Origin: Verrucomicrobiota bacterium
GTDB lineage: Bacteria; Verrucomicrobiota; Verrucomicrobiia; Opitutales; Opitutaceae
Direction: 5' to 3'
DNA length: 64,000 nucleotides
Assembly: GCA_023428905.1 (NCBI GenBank)
Contig: JAEYWP010000032.1
Span: forward strand, 62,001 to 126,000
Shown in pieces: positions 17,489 to 28,887 of this stretch; positions within the stretch are counted from its first letter, which is position 1; each line of letters begins with the position of its first letter. A program made the translations under genes and the position numbers. Under the pieces are notes generated by a model. The model saw nothing but the letters and a program-made list of their open reading frames with translations. It was not told where the DNA came from and did no database searches.

Positions 17489-18892
17489 ATGCCTTCCGTA
17501 GCGACGACGCCGCCCCTTTGGGAAACGGTCAAAAGCGACTTCAAAACGCTTTTCCCGGAGGATGTGTTTAAGCTCTGGTTTGAACCCATTGTCTGCCTCG
17601 ACGCGACCGAAGAGACCCTCACCCTCGGCGTCCCGAACGACTTCGCGGCGATCTGGATTCACGACAACTATCTCGACCTGATCGTGCAGCGCCTGCGCCT
17701 CACGACCGGTCGTTTGATGGCGGTGAAGTTGAAGAAGGCCGAACTGGCCGACGGCGGCACCTCGAACGCCTTTGGTACCGCCGACAACGGCGCGACCGCC
17801 CACGCTGCGAGTCGGATCAAGCCCGCCCCGGCGAAACGCGTCGTACGTTACGACGAGCGGGGACCGACCTCCGGCTCGCTCAATCCGCGCAACACCTTCG
17901 AAACCTTCGTGGTGGGCAGCAACAACCAGATGGCGCATGCGGCGTCGCTGGCTGTCTCCCAGGCTCCCGCGCAGGCGTACAATCCGCTCTTCATCTACGG
18001 CGACACCGGCCTCGGGAAGACCCACCTGATGCACGCGATCGGTCATACGATCCTGCGCAACAACGCCCACGCCAAAATCGCCTACCTCTCCACGGAGAAG
18101 TTCACCAACGAGTTTATCCAGGCCCTGCAGGAGAACGCGCTGACGAAGTTCCGCCAACGCTACCGCCATGTCGACGTGCTGCTACTCGACGACGTGCAGT
18201 TCCTCGGCGGCAAGGAGCGCATCCAGGAGGAGTTTTTCCACACCTTTAACGACCTGTTCGAGTCCTCGAAGCAGATCGTTCTCTCCAGCGACCGCCGCGC
18301 CAGCGAGATCCAAAAGCTGGAGGCCCGCCTCGTCTCTCGCTTCGAATGGGGGCTTCCCGCCGACATCCAGGCGCCCGACTTTGAGACCCGGGTGGCGATT
18401 CTCCGGGCAAAGGCCGCGAACCTGAAGTTCGATATCCCCGCCCCGGTTGCGACGTTCATCGCGCAGAACATTGCCAAGAACATCCGCCGGCTCGAGGGCG
18501 CACTGATCAAGGTTGCCAGTTATTCGACGCTCACCGGCAAGCCGATCGACATGGCGACGACGGAGATGCTGCTGCAGGACGTGCTGATGGAGCAGGCCCA
18601 GAACCAGCTCACCATCGAGACGATCCAAAAGCGCGTGGCCGATCATTACCAGATCCGGCACAGCGACATGACGAGCAAGCGCCGGCCCAACAACATCGCC
18701 ATCCCGCGCCAGATCGCGATGTACCTCTCGCGCACGTTGACCAAACACTCGCTCCAGGAGATTGGCGACGCCTTTGGCGGCCGCGATCACGGCACCGTTA
18801 TCCACGCCTGCAAGGCAGTGGACAACATGATGGAGCAGGACTCGTCGGTGAAGGGCACGGTCGAATTCCTCCGGACCCAGCTTTCGCGCTGA
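17489..18892 (+). CDS. dnaA: Chromosomal replication initiator DnaA
   Basis: AAA+ ATPase that binds DnaA boxes and opens the replication origin. 467 residues. Domain I at the N-terminus (LWETVKSDFKTLFPEDVFKLWFEPI), a variable linker to about 130, then the AAA+ core with Walker A GDTGLGKTH near 171-179 and Walker B LLLDDVQFLGGKERIQEEFF. The C-terminal DNA-binding domain has the signature GGRDHGTVIHACKAV near 430. It is transcribed away from the non-coding region holding DnaA boxes. The following gene is convergent. Confidence 0.97.
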   Translation: MPSVATTPPLWETVKSDFKTLFPEDVFKLWFEPIVCLDATEETLTLGVPNDFAAIWIHDNYLDLIVQRLRLTTGRLMAVKLKKAELADGGTSNAFGTADNGATAHAASRIKPAPAKRVVRYDERGPTSGSLNPRNTFETFVVGSNNQMAHAASLAVSQAPAQAYNPLFIYGDTGLGKTHLMHAIGHTILRNNAHAKIAYLSTEKFTNEFIQALQENALTKFRQRYRHVDVLLLDDVQFLGGKERIQEEFFHTFNDLFESSKQIVLSSDRRASEIQKLEARLVSRFEWGLPADIQAPDFETRVAILRAKAANLKFDIPAPVATFIAQNIAKNIRRLEGALIKVASYSTLTGKPIDMATTEMLLQDVLMEQAQNQLTIETIQKRVADHYQIRHSDMTSKRRPNNIAIPRQIAMYLSRTLTKHSLQEIGDAFGGRDHGTVIHACKAVDNMMEQDSSVKGTVEFLRTQLSR

Positions 18893-18948
18893 GACGAGTC
18901 GGCAGTGTTTGAGATGGGGTTTCGGATCCCCGCGCGCCACAATGCCCT

Positions 18949-18968
18949 GGCCGGCCTGAAAGCCGGCC
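18949..18968. other. Hairpin between convergent dnaA and the 19.0 kb gene
   Basis: GGCCGGC (18949-18955) and GCCGGCC (18962-18968) form a seven-pair stem with a six-base loop. No T run follows on either strand. It could be a weak bidirectional terminator. Confidence 0.35.
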
Positions 18969-19048
18969 CACCGGTTCGACTCAGGCTCCCGTCAAAACGT
19001 AAGCCTCACCTCCGAAGCCGAGCCGGCCGCAAGCATGCGGCGCCCGCC

Positions 19049-19645
19049 TCAAAAACCGCGGCTCTGAAGCGCGACGCTCAGCTCCTGCATGAACGCCTGC
19101 GCGTCTGCGGGGCTGGGGCGATAACCGGGCTGGCTCACCTCGCTGAAGCCGGGGCGGCCGTAGTTGTCCACCAGCCATTTTGCGGTGACACCGTCGCTGA
19201 AGGTCACGCTGCCGCTGGCGAGTGCTCCGGGATGGAGCGTGACTTTGTCCACACTCACGGTCACGCCGCCGCCGAGGCCCGCTTCGTCGGGGAACGCACT
19301 CTGGTCCTCGGGAAATTCGTCTTCATCGAGCGTCGCCTCGTCCGCCGCCTGCGACTCCCCCGCCCCACCCAGGCCGAACTTTTCCTTGGCGCGCTCCATC
19401 AGGCCTTTTTTCTCCCCTGCCTTTTCCGCCGGGGCACGCGGAGGCGCCTTGGTCACATCACTCGCATCCGCCTTCGGGGCGGCGTCCTTCAGTGCGAGGT
19501 TCAAGTCGTCGACCAGGAAACGCACGTCCATGTACGTCATCGACAGCTTGTAGGTGTCGGCGAGTTTCTTCTGCACCGTCGACAGGTTGTCGCCGGCGGC
19601 CACCCAGCCTGCCACTGCGTGTTTCTGTTCAGGTGTAAGCGTCAT
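19049..19645 (-). CDS. Hypothetical protein, acidic, with Ala/Lys-rich linker
   Basis: About 198 residues from ATG 19645; a GTG at 19657 would add four. I do not recognise a named family. The N-terminus (LTPEQKHAVAGWVAAGDNLSTVQKKLADTYKLSMTYMDVRFLVDDL) is helical and resembles a small helix-turn-helix-like fold. A Lys/Ala/Pro-rich linker follows, then an acidic stretch (DEATLDEDEFPEDQ). The C-terminal half ends in SDGVTAKWLVDNYGRPGFSE and a helix. No signal peptide or membrane segment. It lies 82 bases downstream of ligA on the same strand and is convergent with dnaA. Confidence 0.7.
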   Translation of the reverse strand: MTLTPEQKHAVAGWVAAGDNLSTVQKKLADTYKLSMTYMDVRFLVDDLNLALKDAAPKADASDVTKAPPRAPAEKAGEKKGLMERAKEKFGLGGAGESQAADEATLDEDEFPEDQSAFPDEAGLGGGVTVSVDKVTLHPGALASGSVTFSDGVTAKWLVDNYGRPGFSEVSQPGYRPSPADAQAFMQELSVALQSRGF

Positions 19646-19727
19646 AGGGAAGCTCACGCTTCACAGTTGTTGCAGCGGGTCAAGTAGCGCCTCGGGGCCG
19701 CCACCTCGGCGCCGGCTCCCCTCCCCC

Positions 19728-22269
<2,542 letters not shown>

Positions 22270-22299
22270 ACGTCTGCCCGCAAGGAGTTCTTCCCGACC

Positions 22300-23061
22300 T
22301 CAGCGCATCACCTGAACGTAGAGCAGGCGCGCGACGGTGAGCGTCGCCATGACCAGGAAGAGGGGCCGCACCACACGCGCACCGCGCGTCATGACCAGCC
22401 GAGCGCCCATGCGCGAGCCCAGGATCTGACCGACCGCCATGACCAGCCCGGCGGCAAAATGCACCTGGCCGGCAACGAGAAAAACGGCGAGCGCCGTCAC
22501 GTTGCTGGTGAAATTCATCACCTTCGTAAACCCCGTCGCCTTGGCGAAGTTGAAGCCCTGGACTGCCACAAACGCGATGGTCCAGAACGAGCCCACTCCG
22601 GGCCCGAAAAAGCCGTCGTAGAAGCCTAGGCCAAGCCCAAACGCGACGGAAAAGGGGGCCAGGTGCATACGCGGCGGATGATCCGTCTTGCCGACCTGCG
22701 GCCGGGCGATCGTGTACACCACAATCGCGGCGAGAAGCCACGGGATCAGCGTTCCAAGCAGGGCAGGATCCAGCACGTGAACCGCAGCCGCCCCAGCCGC
22801 CGAGCCGAGCAGAGTCGCCCCGATGCCCCAGCGGCACTCCCGCAGGGTCACCAAGCCGCCGCGGACGTAGTGCGTGGCAGCCGTCCCGCTCCCAAACGAG
22901 GCCTGCAGCTTGTTGGTCCCGAGGGCTACAGGAACGGGAAAGCCCACACTCAGCAGGACCGGCAGGGACAGCACCCCGCCGCCGCCGGCCACCGCGTCCA
23001 CCAGACCCGCGCCCCATGCCGTGACAAAGAGCAACGCGTAGATCCAGGGATCCAGGTCCAT
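22300..23061 (-). CDS. TauE/SafE-family membrane permease
   Basis: A 253-residue polytopic protein of the sulfite-exporter TauE/SafE (DUF81) family, with the hallmark N-terminal GLVDAVAGGGGVLSLPVLLSVGFPVPVALGTNKLQ and the second repeat GLGFYDGFFGPGVGSFW. Members move sulfite, sulfoacetate or other small anions; substrate here is unknown. The start codon overlaps the stop of the upstream EIIA-like gene (ATGA), so the two are probably translated together. The open frame extends upstream but only as an overlap with that gene. Confidence 0.88.
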   Translation of the reverse strand: MDLDPWIYALLFVTAWGAGLVDAVAGGGGVLSLPVLLSVGFPVPVALGTNKLQASFGSGTAATHYVRGGLVTLRECRWGIGATLLGSAAGAAAVHVLDPALLGTLIPWLLAAIVVYTIARPQVGKTDHPPRMHLAPFSVAFGLGLGFYDGFFGPGVGSFWTIAFVAVQGFNFAKATGFTKVMNFTSNVTALAVFLVAGQVHFAAGLVMAVGQILGSRMGARLVMTRGARVVRPLFLVMATLTVARLLYVQVMR

Positions 23062-23792
23062 CACTCCGCCCGGTCCGGGGGCGGCAGCACGGATTGCTCC
23101 GCCGCCACCAACGCCTGAAACGCGGCCTCCGCGTCCGGAGCGTCCAGGATCTGATCGATCACCCGGGTCTTCATCGCCAGGCTGCAAAGCCGGGCAAGGG
23201 TGTGCAGGTGGATACGGTCGTCCTCGCAGCAAATGAGGAAAAACACACGGGTCGCACGCCCATCCGGCGCCCCGTACGGCACACTCTGGATGGAACGCCC
23301 CAGGACGATAAATGACCCTTCGAAACGGTACGCCTCCATCTGCCGCGCGTGTAGAAGCGCGAGCCCGCCGGGCAACGCCGTCGAACAAAGGTCCTCGCGC
23401 GCCTCCACGCTGGCCGCGAGTTCGCGCGGGTCAAAGACCCGGCCCGTCCGCTCCGCCACCGCCACCATCTCCCGGATCGCGGAGGCCCGGGTCTTGGCCG
23501 TCAGGTTCAACTCGATGTAGTCAGCCGTCAGAAGCTGGGGGATGAGCGCCCGGTCCTTGAAGATCTCGCGCGTGCGGCGGGTGGACCCCTCGTGATAGGT
23601 GTCGAGGCGGCGGGGGGCCAGTCCGAGGATGCGCTGGGAGGCCCAGGCATCGATCTCGCCGCGTTGGAACATCACCCGCCCACCCCGCTGGGAATGCGGG
23701 ATGTCGGTCTCACGCAGGAGACGCTCCACCTCCTGGGTGGAGAGGTGGAGATAGGCAGCGAGTTGCTCCGTATCCAGAGTTCGGTGCGGCAT
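23061..23792 (-). CDS. Excisionase-type HTH fused to PTS EIIA (nitrogen/fructose type) domain
   Basis: A 243-residue two-domain protein. Residues 1-55 form a MerR/excisionase-like helix-turn-helix (LDTEQLAAYLHLSTQEVERLLRE ... RGGRVMFQRGEIDAWA). Residues about 85-235 are a phosphotransferase EIIA type-2 domain; ALPGGLALLHARQ carries the His expected to be phosphorylated. Such fusions act as sensors or regulators tied to the nitrogen PTS rather than as sugar transport parts. No EI, HPr, EIIB or EIIC gene is in the window. It overlaps the TauE/SafE gene by four bases. Confidence 0.85.
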   Translation of the reverse strand: MPHRTLDTEQLAAYLHLSTQEVERLLRETDIPHSQRGGRVMFQRGEIDAWASQRILGLAPRRLDTYHEGSTRRTREIFKDRALIPQLLTADYIELNLTAKTRASAIREMVAVAERTGRVFDPRELAASVEAREDLCSTALPGGLALLHARQMEAYRFEGSFIVLGRSIQSVPYGAPDGRATRVFFLICCEDDRIHLHTLARLCSLAMKTRVIDQILDAPDAEAAFQALVAAEQSVLPPPDRAE

Positions 23793-23834
23793 TCCTCCGA
23801 GCCTGGAGAGCGGCGCGCCGGAAGGCGAGTCCGC

Positions 23835-25550
23835 TTATTGCGCCGAACTCACCCGGTAAAGGCGCGCCCCATGCCACTCGATCTCAGCCGCCAGGTCGCC
23901 CGCCACCCGGCCGAGGTCCCGTCGCGCCCAGAGGTCGCGCACCTGCACGGCCCCGCCCAGGCCCAACTCCGCCACCGGCACCGACACCCGCTGGCCCCGC
24001 GCCCCCATCTCGTCTTGGGAATAACGATACACGGAAAAGACCAGGGTTTCACCGCGACCGCGCTCCCGGGCGGCATCGTCGAGACGCCCCGTGCCGCGCA
24101 GGGCGACCGCGCCCTCCGGCACCCGCAGGCCGTTCACCTTTTCGCCATGGCTGCCGTAATCACGGTCCGTCCGTTGTTCGCTTCCGTCGGCCATCACCCA
24201 GCGGACATCACGCCAGACCGCCGGCCACCAGAAACGCCCGGTGTCGCCATCGTCCACCCCGAGTACCAGGGTATGGGCGCCATTCACCGGCACCTCGAAG
24301 GCGACCGCCTGCCCTTCCGTCCCCATCCCGACCGGATCACTTTTCCACGCCCGCGCCGACTCGCCCAGCACCCAGGGGTCGCGGGCATTGAAAAGAGCGA
24401 GATACTTGTCACCGGTGCCGGGCACGTCCGCGATCCAGCCGATCCTGCCCTGCTCATCTCGAAAGAGCTGGCGGTTGTTCGCACTGGCCTGATTCACCGC
24501 CAGAACCTCGTCGTTGGTCAGGTAGGCCAGGGTCGCCTCGTCGATGCGGCTCAAGTCCGCCCCGAGCATCAGCGGCGAACGCGCGATGCACCACAACGTC
24601 ATCAAGGTGGTGTGCTCCTCCGGAGTGAACCAGGTGGTGCGCCCCATCTCGATCACACCGAAGGGAATCATGTCCGCATCGGGCCACGCTCCCGGCCGGC
24701 GCCAGGGGGTCCAGGCATGCAGCCGCCCGAACTGCGACTCGAGCAGGGACCACCGATCCCAGAAGTCGTCGGAGATGCGCCACAGGTTGGCGTGCGCCAC
24801 CACATGCTCGGCGGCACGGATGTCGGTCTCACCCGGCGAGAGGCTGAGGACAATCGGACGCCCCGTGCGGTCGATCGCCTTTCGCACCGCCTCGATCTCC
24901 GGCTGGTTGCGCAGGTAGGGCCGCGACAGGTCGTCCACCTTCAGGTAGTCGACGCCCCAGGAGGCGATCAGCGCGATCACGGAATCATAATAGGCCTGCG
25001 CGCCGGGCTTGGACATGTCCACCCCGTACATATCCGGATTCCAAGGACAGACGTTGACCTTGTCGGCGATGTCGGCGGCCCGATACGGGGTGCCGAGGAT
25101 GGGCAGGTTCTTCTCCACCGCCTGGCGGGGAATGCCCCGCATGAGGTGAATGCCGAACTTCAGTCCCTTGGCATGCACGTAGTCGGACAGGGGTTTAAAG
25201 CCGCGCCCCTCGGTCGATCCGGGAAACTTGTTGGGCGCGGGCAAAAGGCGTCCGTACTCATCCGTTACCAGCGTGGCATCGCTGCGATAGCCATAACCGG
25301 TGGCACCGGGCTCGTACCATTGGATGTCCACGACGACGTATTCCCAGCCGTGCTTCAAGAGGCGGTCCGCCATGAAATCCGCGTGCTGTTTTACCTGCGC
25401 TTCCGTGACGGTGGTGGCAAAGCAGTCCCAGCTGTTCCAGCCCATCGGCGGGCGCTCAGCCCACGCATGAAAGGCGGGGGCGGCGGGCAGGACAGAGCTA
25501 CCGATACAGAAAGAGAGGGCCAGGGCGGGGGGCAACGCGCGAAGGTTCAT
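23835..25550 (-). CDS. Secreted GH27 alpha-galactosidase-like glycoside hydrolase
   Basis: A 571-residue exported enzyme. The signal peptide spans about residues 1-24 (LPPALALSFCIGSSVLPAAPA). The catalytic barrel begins PPMGWNSWDCFATTV, typical of GH27. The nucleophile Asp lies in DYLKVDDLS near residue 205 and the acid/base Asp in RISDDFWDRW near 260. A C-terminal beta domain follows, longer than in the basic enzyme. Family members release alpha-galactose, or beta-arabinopyranose in some subfamilies. Start at ATG 25550; GTG 25562 is an alternative. First gene of a minus-strand run to ligA. Confidence 0.87.
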   Translation of the reverse strand: MNLRALPPALALSFCIGSSVLPAAPAFHAWAERPPMGWNSWDCFATTVTEAQVKQHADFMADRLLKHGWEYVVVDIQWYEPGATGYGYRSDATLVTDEYGRLLPAPNKFPGSTEGRGFKPLSDYVHAKGLKFGIHLMRGIPRQAVEKNLPILGTPYRAADIADKVNVCPWNPDMYGVDMSKPGAQAYYDSVIALIASWGVDYLKVDDLSRPYLRNQPEIEAVRKAIDRTGRPIVLSLSPGETDIRAAEHVVAHANLWRISDDFWDRWSLLESQFGRLHAWTPWRRPGAWPDADMIPFGVIEMGRTTWFTPEEHTTLMTLWCIARSPLMLGADLSRIDEATLAYLTNDEVLAVNQASANNRQLFRDEQGRIGWIADVPGTGDKYLALFNARDPWVLGESARAWKSDPVGMGTEGQAVAFEVPVNGAHTLVLGVDDGDTGRFWWPAVWRDVRWVMADGSEQRTDRDYGSHGEKVNGLRVPEGAVALRGTGRLDDAARERGRGETLVFSVYRYSQDEMGARGQRVSVPVAELGLGGAVQVRDLWARRDLGRVAGDLAAEIEWHGARLYRVSSAQ

Positions 25551-25629
25551 CCCCGAAGACACGGGTGAGGCGGAGCGTCAGACAAGGGGACCGGCACGTG
25601 ACAGTTCAGCAGTGCCTCCCTTCACCCCA

Positions 25630-25648
25630 GGGCGACGGCAGGTCGCCC
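25630..25648. other. Inverted repeat between divergent GH27 and antiporter genes
   Basis: GGGCGAC (25630-25636) and GTCGCCC (25642-25648) form a perfect seven-pair stem around GGCAG. It lies in the 171-base divergent control region of GH27 (minus) and the antiporter (plus). An operator or a leader hairpin is possible. Confidence 0.35.
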
Positions 25649-25721
25649 CATCTCGCTCATGAGTAAAAGTAGAGGCTGGCATTCGCTGGGGTTATGAGAT
25701 TGGTCCGTCACCCCACCGGAC

Positions 25722-27017
25722 ATGAACAACGTCAGTCTTGCGGTTCAGTTTTTCCTTCAGATCGCCGTCATCCTGCTCTTTTGCCGATGCGTGGGCGCCA
25801 TCGCCGCCAAGTTTGGGCAACCTCAGGTGGTGGCGGAGATGATCGCCGGGGTCTTGCTGGGGCCATCGCTCTTCGGCCTGCTGGCCCCGGAGGCCCAGCA
25901 GTGGCTCTTCCCATGGGACGTCTCGCAGGGCACCCGCGACACCCAAAGCTACCTGTTCCCCGCTTCCCAACTGGGCCTCGCCCTCTACATGTTCGTCGTG
26001 GGCCTGGAGTTCCGGATGGACATCGTCGCCAAGCGTATGGGCAGCTCGGTGGCGGTCTCCGTCGCAGGCATGGTCACGCCCTTTGTTCTCGGCGCGGCAC
26101 TGGCCTGGCTTCTCTTTACCCAGACGGAACTCTTCCCCGCCAAGACCTCCCTCTCCGAGGCGATGCTTTTCCTCGGCGCCTCGATGTGCATCACCGCGTT
26201 CCCGATGCTCGCCAGGATCATCCACTTCAAGCGTCTCGCCGGAACCACCATGGGCACCGTGGCACTGGGCGCGGGAGCGATTGACGACGCCACGGCCTGG
26301 TGCCTGCTCGCCGTCGTGCTGGCGAGTTTCGACGACAATTGGAGCCATGCCATCGTGAACATCGCCGGTGGAGCCGGATACGTCGCCTTCGCCTTCCTCG
26401 TCCTCCGTCCCCTGCTCCAGAGCATCAGCCGGCTCCTGGTTCGCGGCGAGCGTCTGACCGATGCGGGTTTTGTGCTTGGGCTGGCCCTCATGGCGCTGGG
26501 AGCCTGGTTCACGGACAAGATCGGCCTTCACGCTGTGTTCGGTGCGTTTGTGATCGGTGCAGCGATGCCCCGCGGCATCATCTCGCGAGACCTGATCGAC
26601 CGGATCCAGCCCCTCACTGTGGCGCTTCTGCTCCCGCTCTTTTTCACCTACTCCGGGCTCAACACGAAGATCGGGCTCTTGAATACCGGTTTCCTGTGGC
26701 TGATCTGCGGCCTGGTCCTCCTCGCCGCGGTGCTGGGCAAGGGTGTGGCCTGCTGGCTGGCGGCACGCGCTACCGGAATCCCCAACCGCGAGGCGCTGGG
26801 GATCGGGGTGCTGATGAACGCGCGCGGCCTGATGGAACTCATCATCATCAACATTGGCCTGCAGCGCGGCATCATCTCCGAGGGCCTCTTTGCCACCCTC
26901 GTCATCATGGCCGTCATCACCACCCTGATGGCCTCCCCGCTTTTCGAGCGACTCTACAGAAACGCCCCGCCGCCGGAGAAGCTGCGCGCGGACGCCCCGG
27001 CAGCCGCGCATTCGTGA
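25722..27017 (+). CDS. Cation/proton antiporter, Kef/CPA2 type
   Basis: A 431-residue inner-membrane antiporter of the Na+/H+ exchanger superfamily with about twelve hydrophobic segments. CPA2-type features are seen: QPQVVAEMIAGVLLGPSLFG near residues 30-50, GAGAIDDATAWCLLA near 185-200 with the paired Asp in the ion site, and HAVFGAFVIGAAMPRG near 270. No TrkA-N nucleotide-binding domain is attached, so gating differs from KefB/C. It exchanges K+ or Na+ for protons; which is not clear. Transcribed divergently from GH27. Confidence 0.88.
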   Translation: MNNVSLAVQFFLQIAVILLFCRCVGAIAAKFGQPQVVAEMIAGVLLGPSLFGLLAPEAQQWLFPWDVSQGTRDTQSYLFPASQLGLALYMFVVGLEFRMDIVAKRMGSSVAVSVAGMVTPFVLGAALAWLLFTQTELFPAKTSLSEAMLFLGASMCITAFPMLARIIHFKRLAGTTMGTVALGAGAIDDATAWCLLAVVLASFDDNWSHAIVNIAGGAGYVAFAFLVLRPLLQSISRLLVRGERLTDAGFVLGLALMALGAWFTDKIGLHAVFGAFVIGAAMPRGIISRDLIDRIQPLTVALLLPLFFTYSGLNTKIGLLNTGFLWLICGLVLLAAVLGKGVACWLAARATGIPNREALGIGVLMNARGLMELIIINIGLQRGIISEGLFATLVIMAVITTLMASPLFERLYRNAPPPEKLRADAPAAAHS

Positions 27018-27022
27018 CCTGG

Positions 27023-27142
27023 GATTCGGGATTCACGATTCTTGATTTGTGGGTGAGCGGCAAAGTCAGGGCATCGGTATCCGTGCCTTCCATCCTCCGG
27101 CGGTCCGACCAATCATAAATCAGCATCAAGAATCATAAATGC
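27023..27142. repeat. Inverted arrays of a GATTCNN heptamer between convergent genes
   Basis: The left arm holds four imperfect tandem heptamers at 27023-27050 (GATTCGG, GATTCAC, GATTCTT, GATTTGT). The right arm (about 27112-27142) holds the same type in reverse. GATTCTTGAT at 27037-27046 matches ATCAAGAATC at 27125-27134 exactly. The arms enclose about 60 bases without a gene and the right arm includes the ilvD stop. It may act as a bidirectional terminator or be an interspersed repeat. Confidence 0.55.
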
Positions 27143-28818
27143 TCCGCCAGCACCGCGCCCTGGTCCGCACTGGTCACCAGCGCGGCGTAGCGGCCGAGGT
27201 ATCCAGTTGGCCTCGACACGCTGGGCCGACTCCAGGTGGACCGGCGTTCCTGTAGACAAGCGTCGGATACGCACAGGGTCAGGGTGCGCTTTCTCAGGTC
27301 GATCGCGATGCGGTCACCCGGCTGCACCAGCGCGATGGGTCCGCCGGCCGCCGCCTCGGGAGAAACATGGCCGATCGCACCGCCACGGGTCGCCCCCGAA
27401 AAACGTCCGTCGGTGATCAGCGCCACCGTGTCGCCCAGGCCGCGTCCAGCCAGGGCGGACGTGGGTCCGAGCATCTCCTGCATTCCCGGACCACCCCGCG
27501 GTCCTTCGTAGCGAATCACGACCACATCTCCCGCCTTCACCCGGCCGACGAGGATACCGGTCCGCGCCTCCTCCTCCGATTCGAAGACCACGGCCGGGCC
27601 CTCGAAGGTCATCATGCCCGGAGCCACCGCCGCCAGTTTCACCACCGCCCCGCGGGGAGCGAGGTTGCCAAAAAGCACCGCCAGGCCGCCGCGGGGGGCA
27701 TGCGCGCGCTCGAGCGGACGTATCACCTCCACGTCATTCACGGTCGCAGCCGCCGCAACCTCACCGAGGGTCAGCCCGCTCACCGTCCGCGCCTCCAGGT
27801 GGAGCGCACCGGGAAGGCTGGCCAGCCGCTTGAGCAAGGCGGGGATGCCGCCGGCCCGATCAATGTCCTCCATGTGGTGGACGCCCGCCGGGGCTACCTT
27901 GCACAGGTGCGGCACGCGTTCGGCGACTCCGTTCACCGCCTCGAGCGTCAGGGGCACACCCGCCTCATGCGCCACCGCCAAGGTGTGCAGGACCGTGTTC
28001 GAGGAACCGCCCATCGCCATGTCGAGAGCGAGCGCGTTCTCGAACGCCTGCGGCGTGAGGATGTCGCGCGGCCGCAGGTTCTCCCGCACCAGTGCCACGA
28101 TCCGACGGCCCGCCTCCTCAAAGAGCGCGTCGCGCCGCGGGTCAACCGCCAGGATCGAGCCGTTCCCCGGCAACGCCAGCCCCAGCGCCTCACACAGGCA
28201 GTTCATGGAGTTGGCGGTGAACATCCCCGAACAGGAGCCGCAGGTCGGACAGGCGCTCTCCTCGATCCGGCGCAGGTCCGCCTCGCCAATCGCCTGATCG
28301 GAGAGTCGCCCCACCGCCTCGAAGACCGAGGCGAGGTCGAGGGCCTGGCCCGTCGCCGGATCACGCCCCGCGCGCATTGGGCCGCCGGATACGAAGAGGG
28401 CGGGAATGTTCACCCGCGCCGCACCCATCATCATGCCGGGGACGATCTTGTCGCAGTTGGGGATGCACACCACCCCGTCGAAACAGTGGGCGCGAAGCAT
28501 CGTCTCAACCGAGTCGGCAATCAGTTCGCGTGAGGCCAGCGAGTAGTTCATCCCCTCGTGCCCCATCGCAATGCCGTCGTCGACCCCGATGGTGTTGAAC
28601 TCAAAGGGCACCCCGCCCGCGGCCCGGATCGCCGCGCGCACCTTCCGACCGACGACGTCGAGGTGGGCATGGCCCGGGATGATCTGCACGAAGGAATTCG
28701 CCACCGCGATGAACGGCTTGTCCCAGTCGGCCTCCGACTGGATCGCACCGGTGGCGCGCAGGAGGCTGCGGTGGGGGGCGCGGAGGGCGCCGCGTTTGAT
28801 CGTGTCACTGATGGGCAT
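27133..28818 (-). CDS. ilvD: Dihydroxy-acid dehydratase
   Basis: Iron-sulfur dehydratase of branched-chain amino acid synthesis, making 2-keto acids from 2,3-dihydroxy acids. 561 residues from ATG 28818 (a TTG at 28824 would add two). Cluster cysteines lie in [15 protein letters not shown] and [19 protein letters not shown]; the N-terminal [20 protein letters not shown] and [20 protein letters not shown] are characteristic. The C-terminal swivelling domain includes [22 protein letters not shown]. It lies divergent from a LysR regulator, a common arrangement for a regulated gene. Confidence 0.95.
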   Translation of the reverse strand: MPISDTIKRGALRAPHRSLLRATGAIQSEADWDKPFIAVANSFVQIIPGHAHLDVVGRKVRAAIRAAGGVPFEFNTIGVDDGIAMGHEGMNYSLASRELIADSVETMLRAHCFDGVVCIPNCDKIVPGMMMGAARVNIPALFVSGGPMRAGRDPATGQALDLASVFEAVGRLSDQAIGEADLRRIEESACPTCGSCSGMFTANSMNCLCEALGLALPGNGSILAVDPRRDALFEEAGRRIVALVRENLRPRDILTPQAFENALALDMAMGGSSNTVLHTLAVAHEAGVPLTLEAVNGVAERVPHLCKVAPAGVHHMEDIDRAGGIPALLKRLASLPGALHLEARTVSGLTLGEVAAAATVNDVEVIRPLERAHAPRGGLAVLFGNLAPRGAVVKLAAVAPGMMTFEGPAVVFESEEEARTGILVGRVKAGDVVVIRYEGPRGGPGMQEMLGPTSALAGRGLGDTVALITDGRFSGATRGGAIGHVSPEAAAGGPIALVQPGDRIAIDLRKRTLTLCVSDACLQERRSTWSRPSVSRPTGYLGRYAALVTSADQGAVLAEHL

Positions 28819-28887
28819 GGCCAAGCCTAACAGATCTTTTCAAATGACAGAAACACGGTTTAATGCCGTTATTGATACCGGATTGAT
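28819..28887. promoter_or_regulatory. Divergent ilvD-lysR control region
   Basis: A 69-base AT-richer region shared by ilvD (minus) and lysR (plus). It holds ACGG (28855-28858) and CCGT (28866-28869), an inverted repeat with a seven-base gap, and a direct repeat ATTGATA at 28871-28877 and 28882-28888, spaced 11 bases. LysR regulators usually bind such sites between divergent genes. Confidence 0.45.

Noticed and set aside
23592..25568. Plus-strand open frame of 658 codons
   Set aside because: It is antisense to the GH27 gene and the EIIA fusion; the minus-strand proteins have catalytic motifs and a signal peptide.
27023..27142. CRISPR array
   Set aside because: The repeat units are seven bases, imperfect and without spacers, and no cas genes are in the window.
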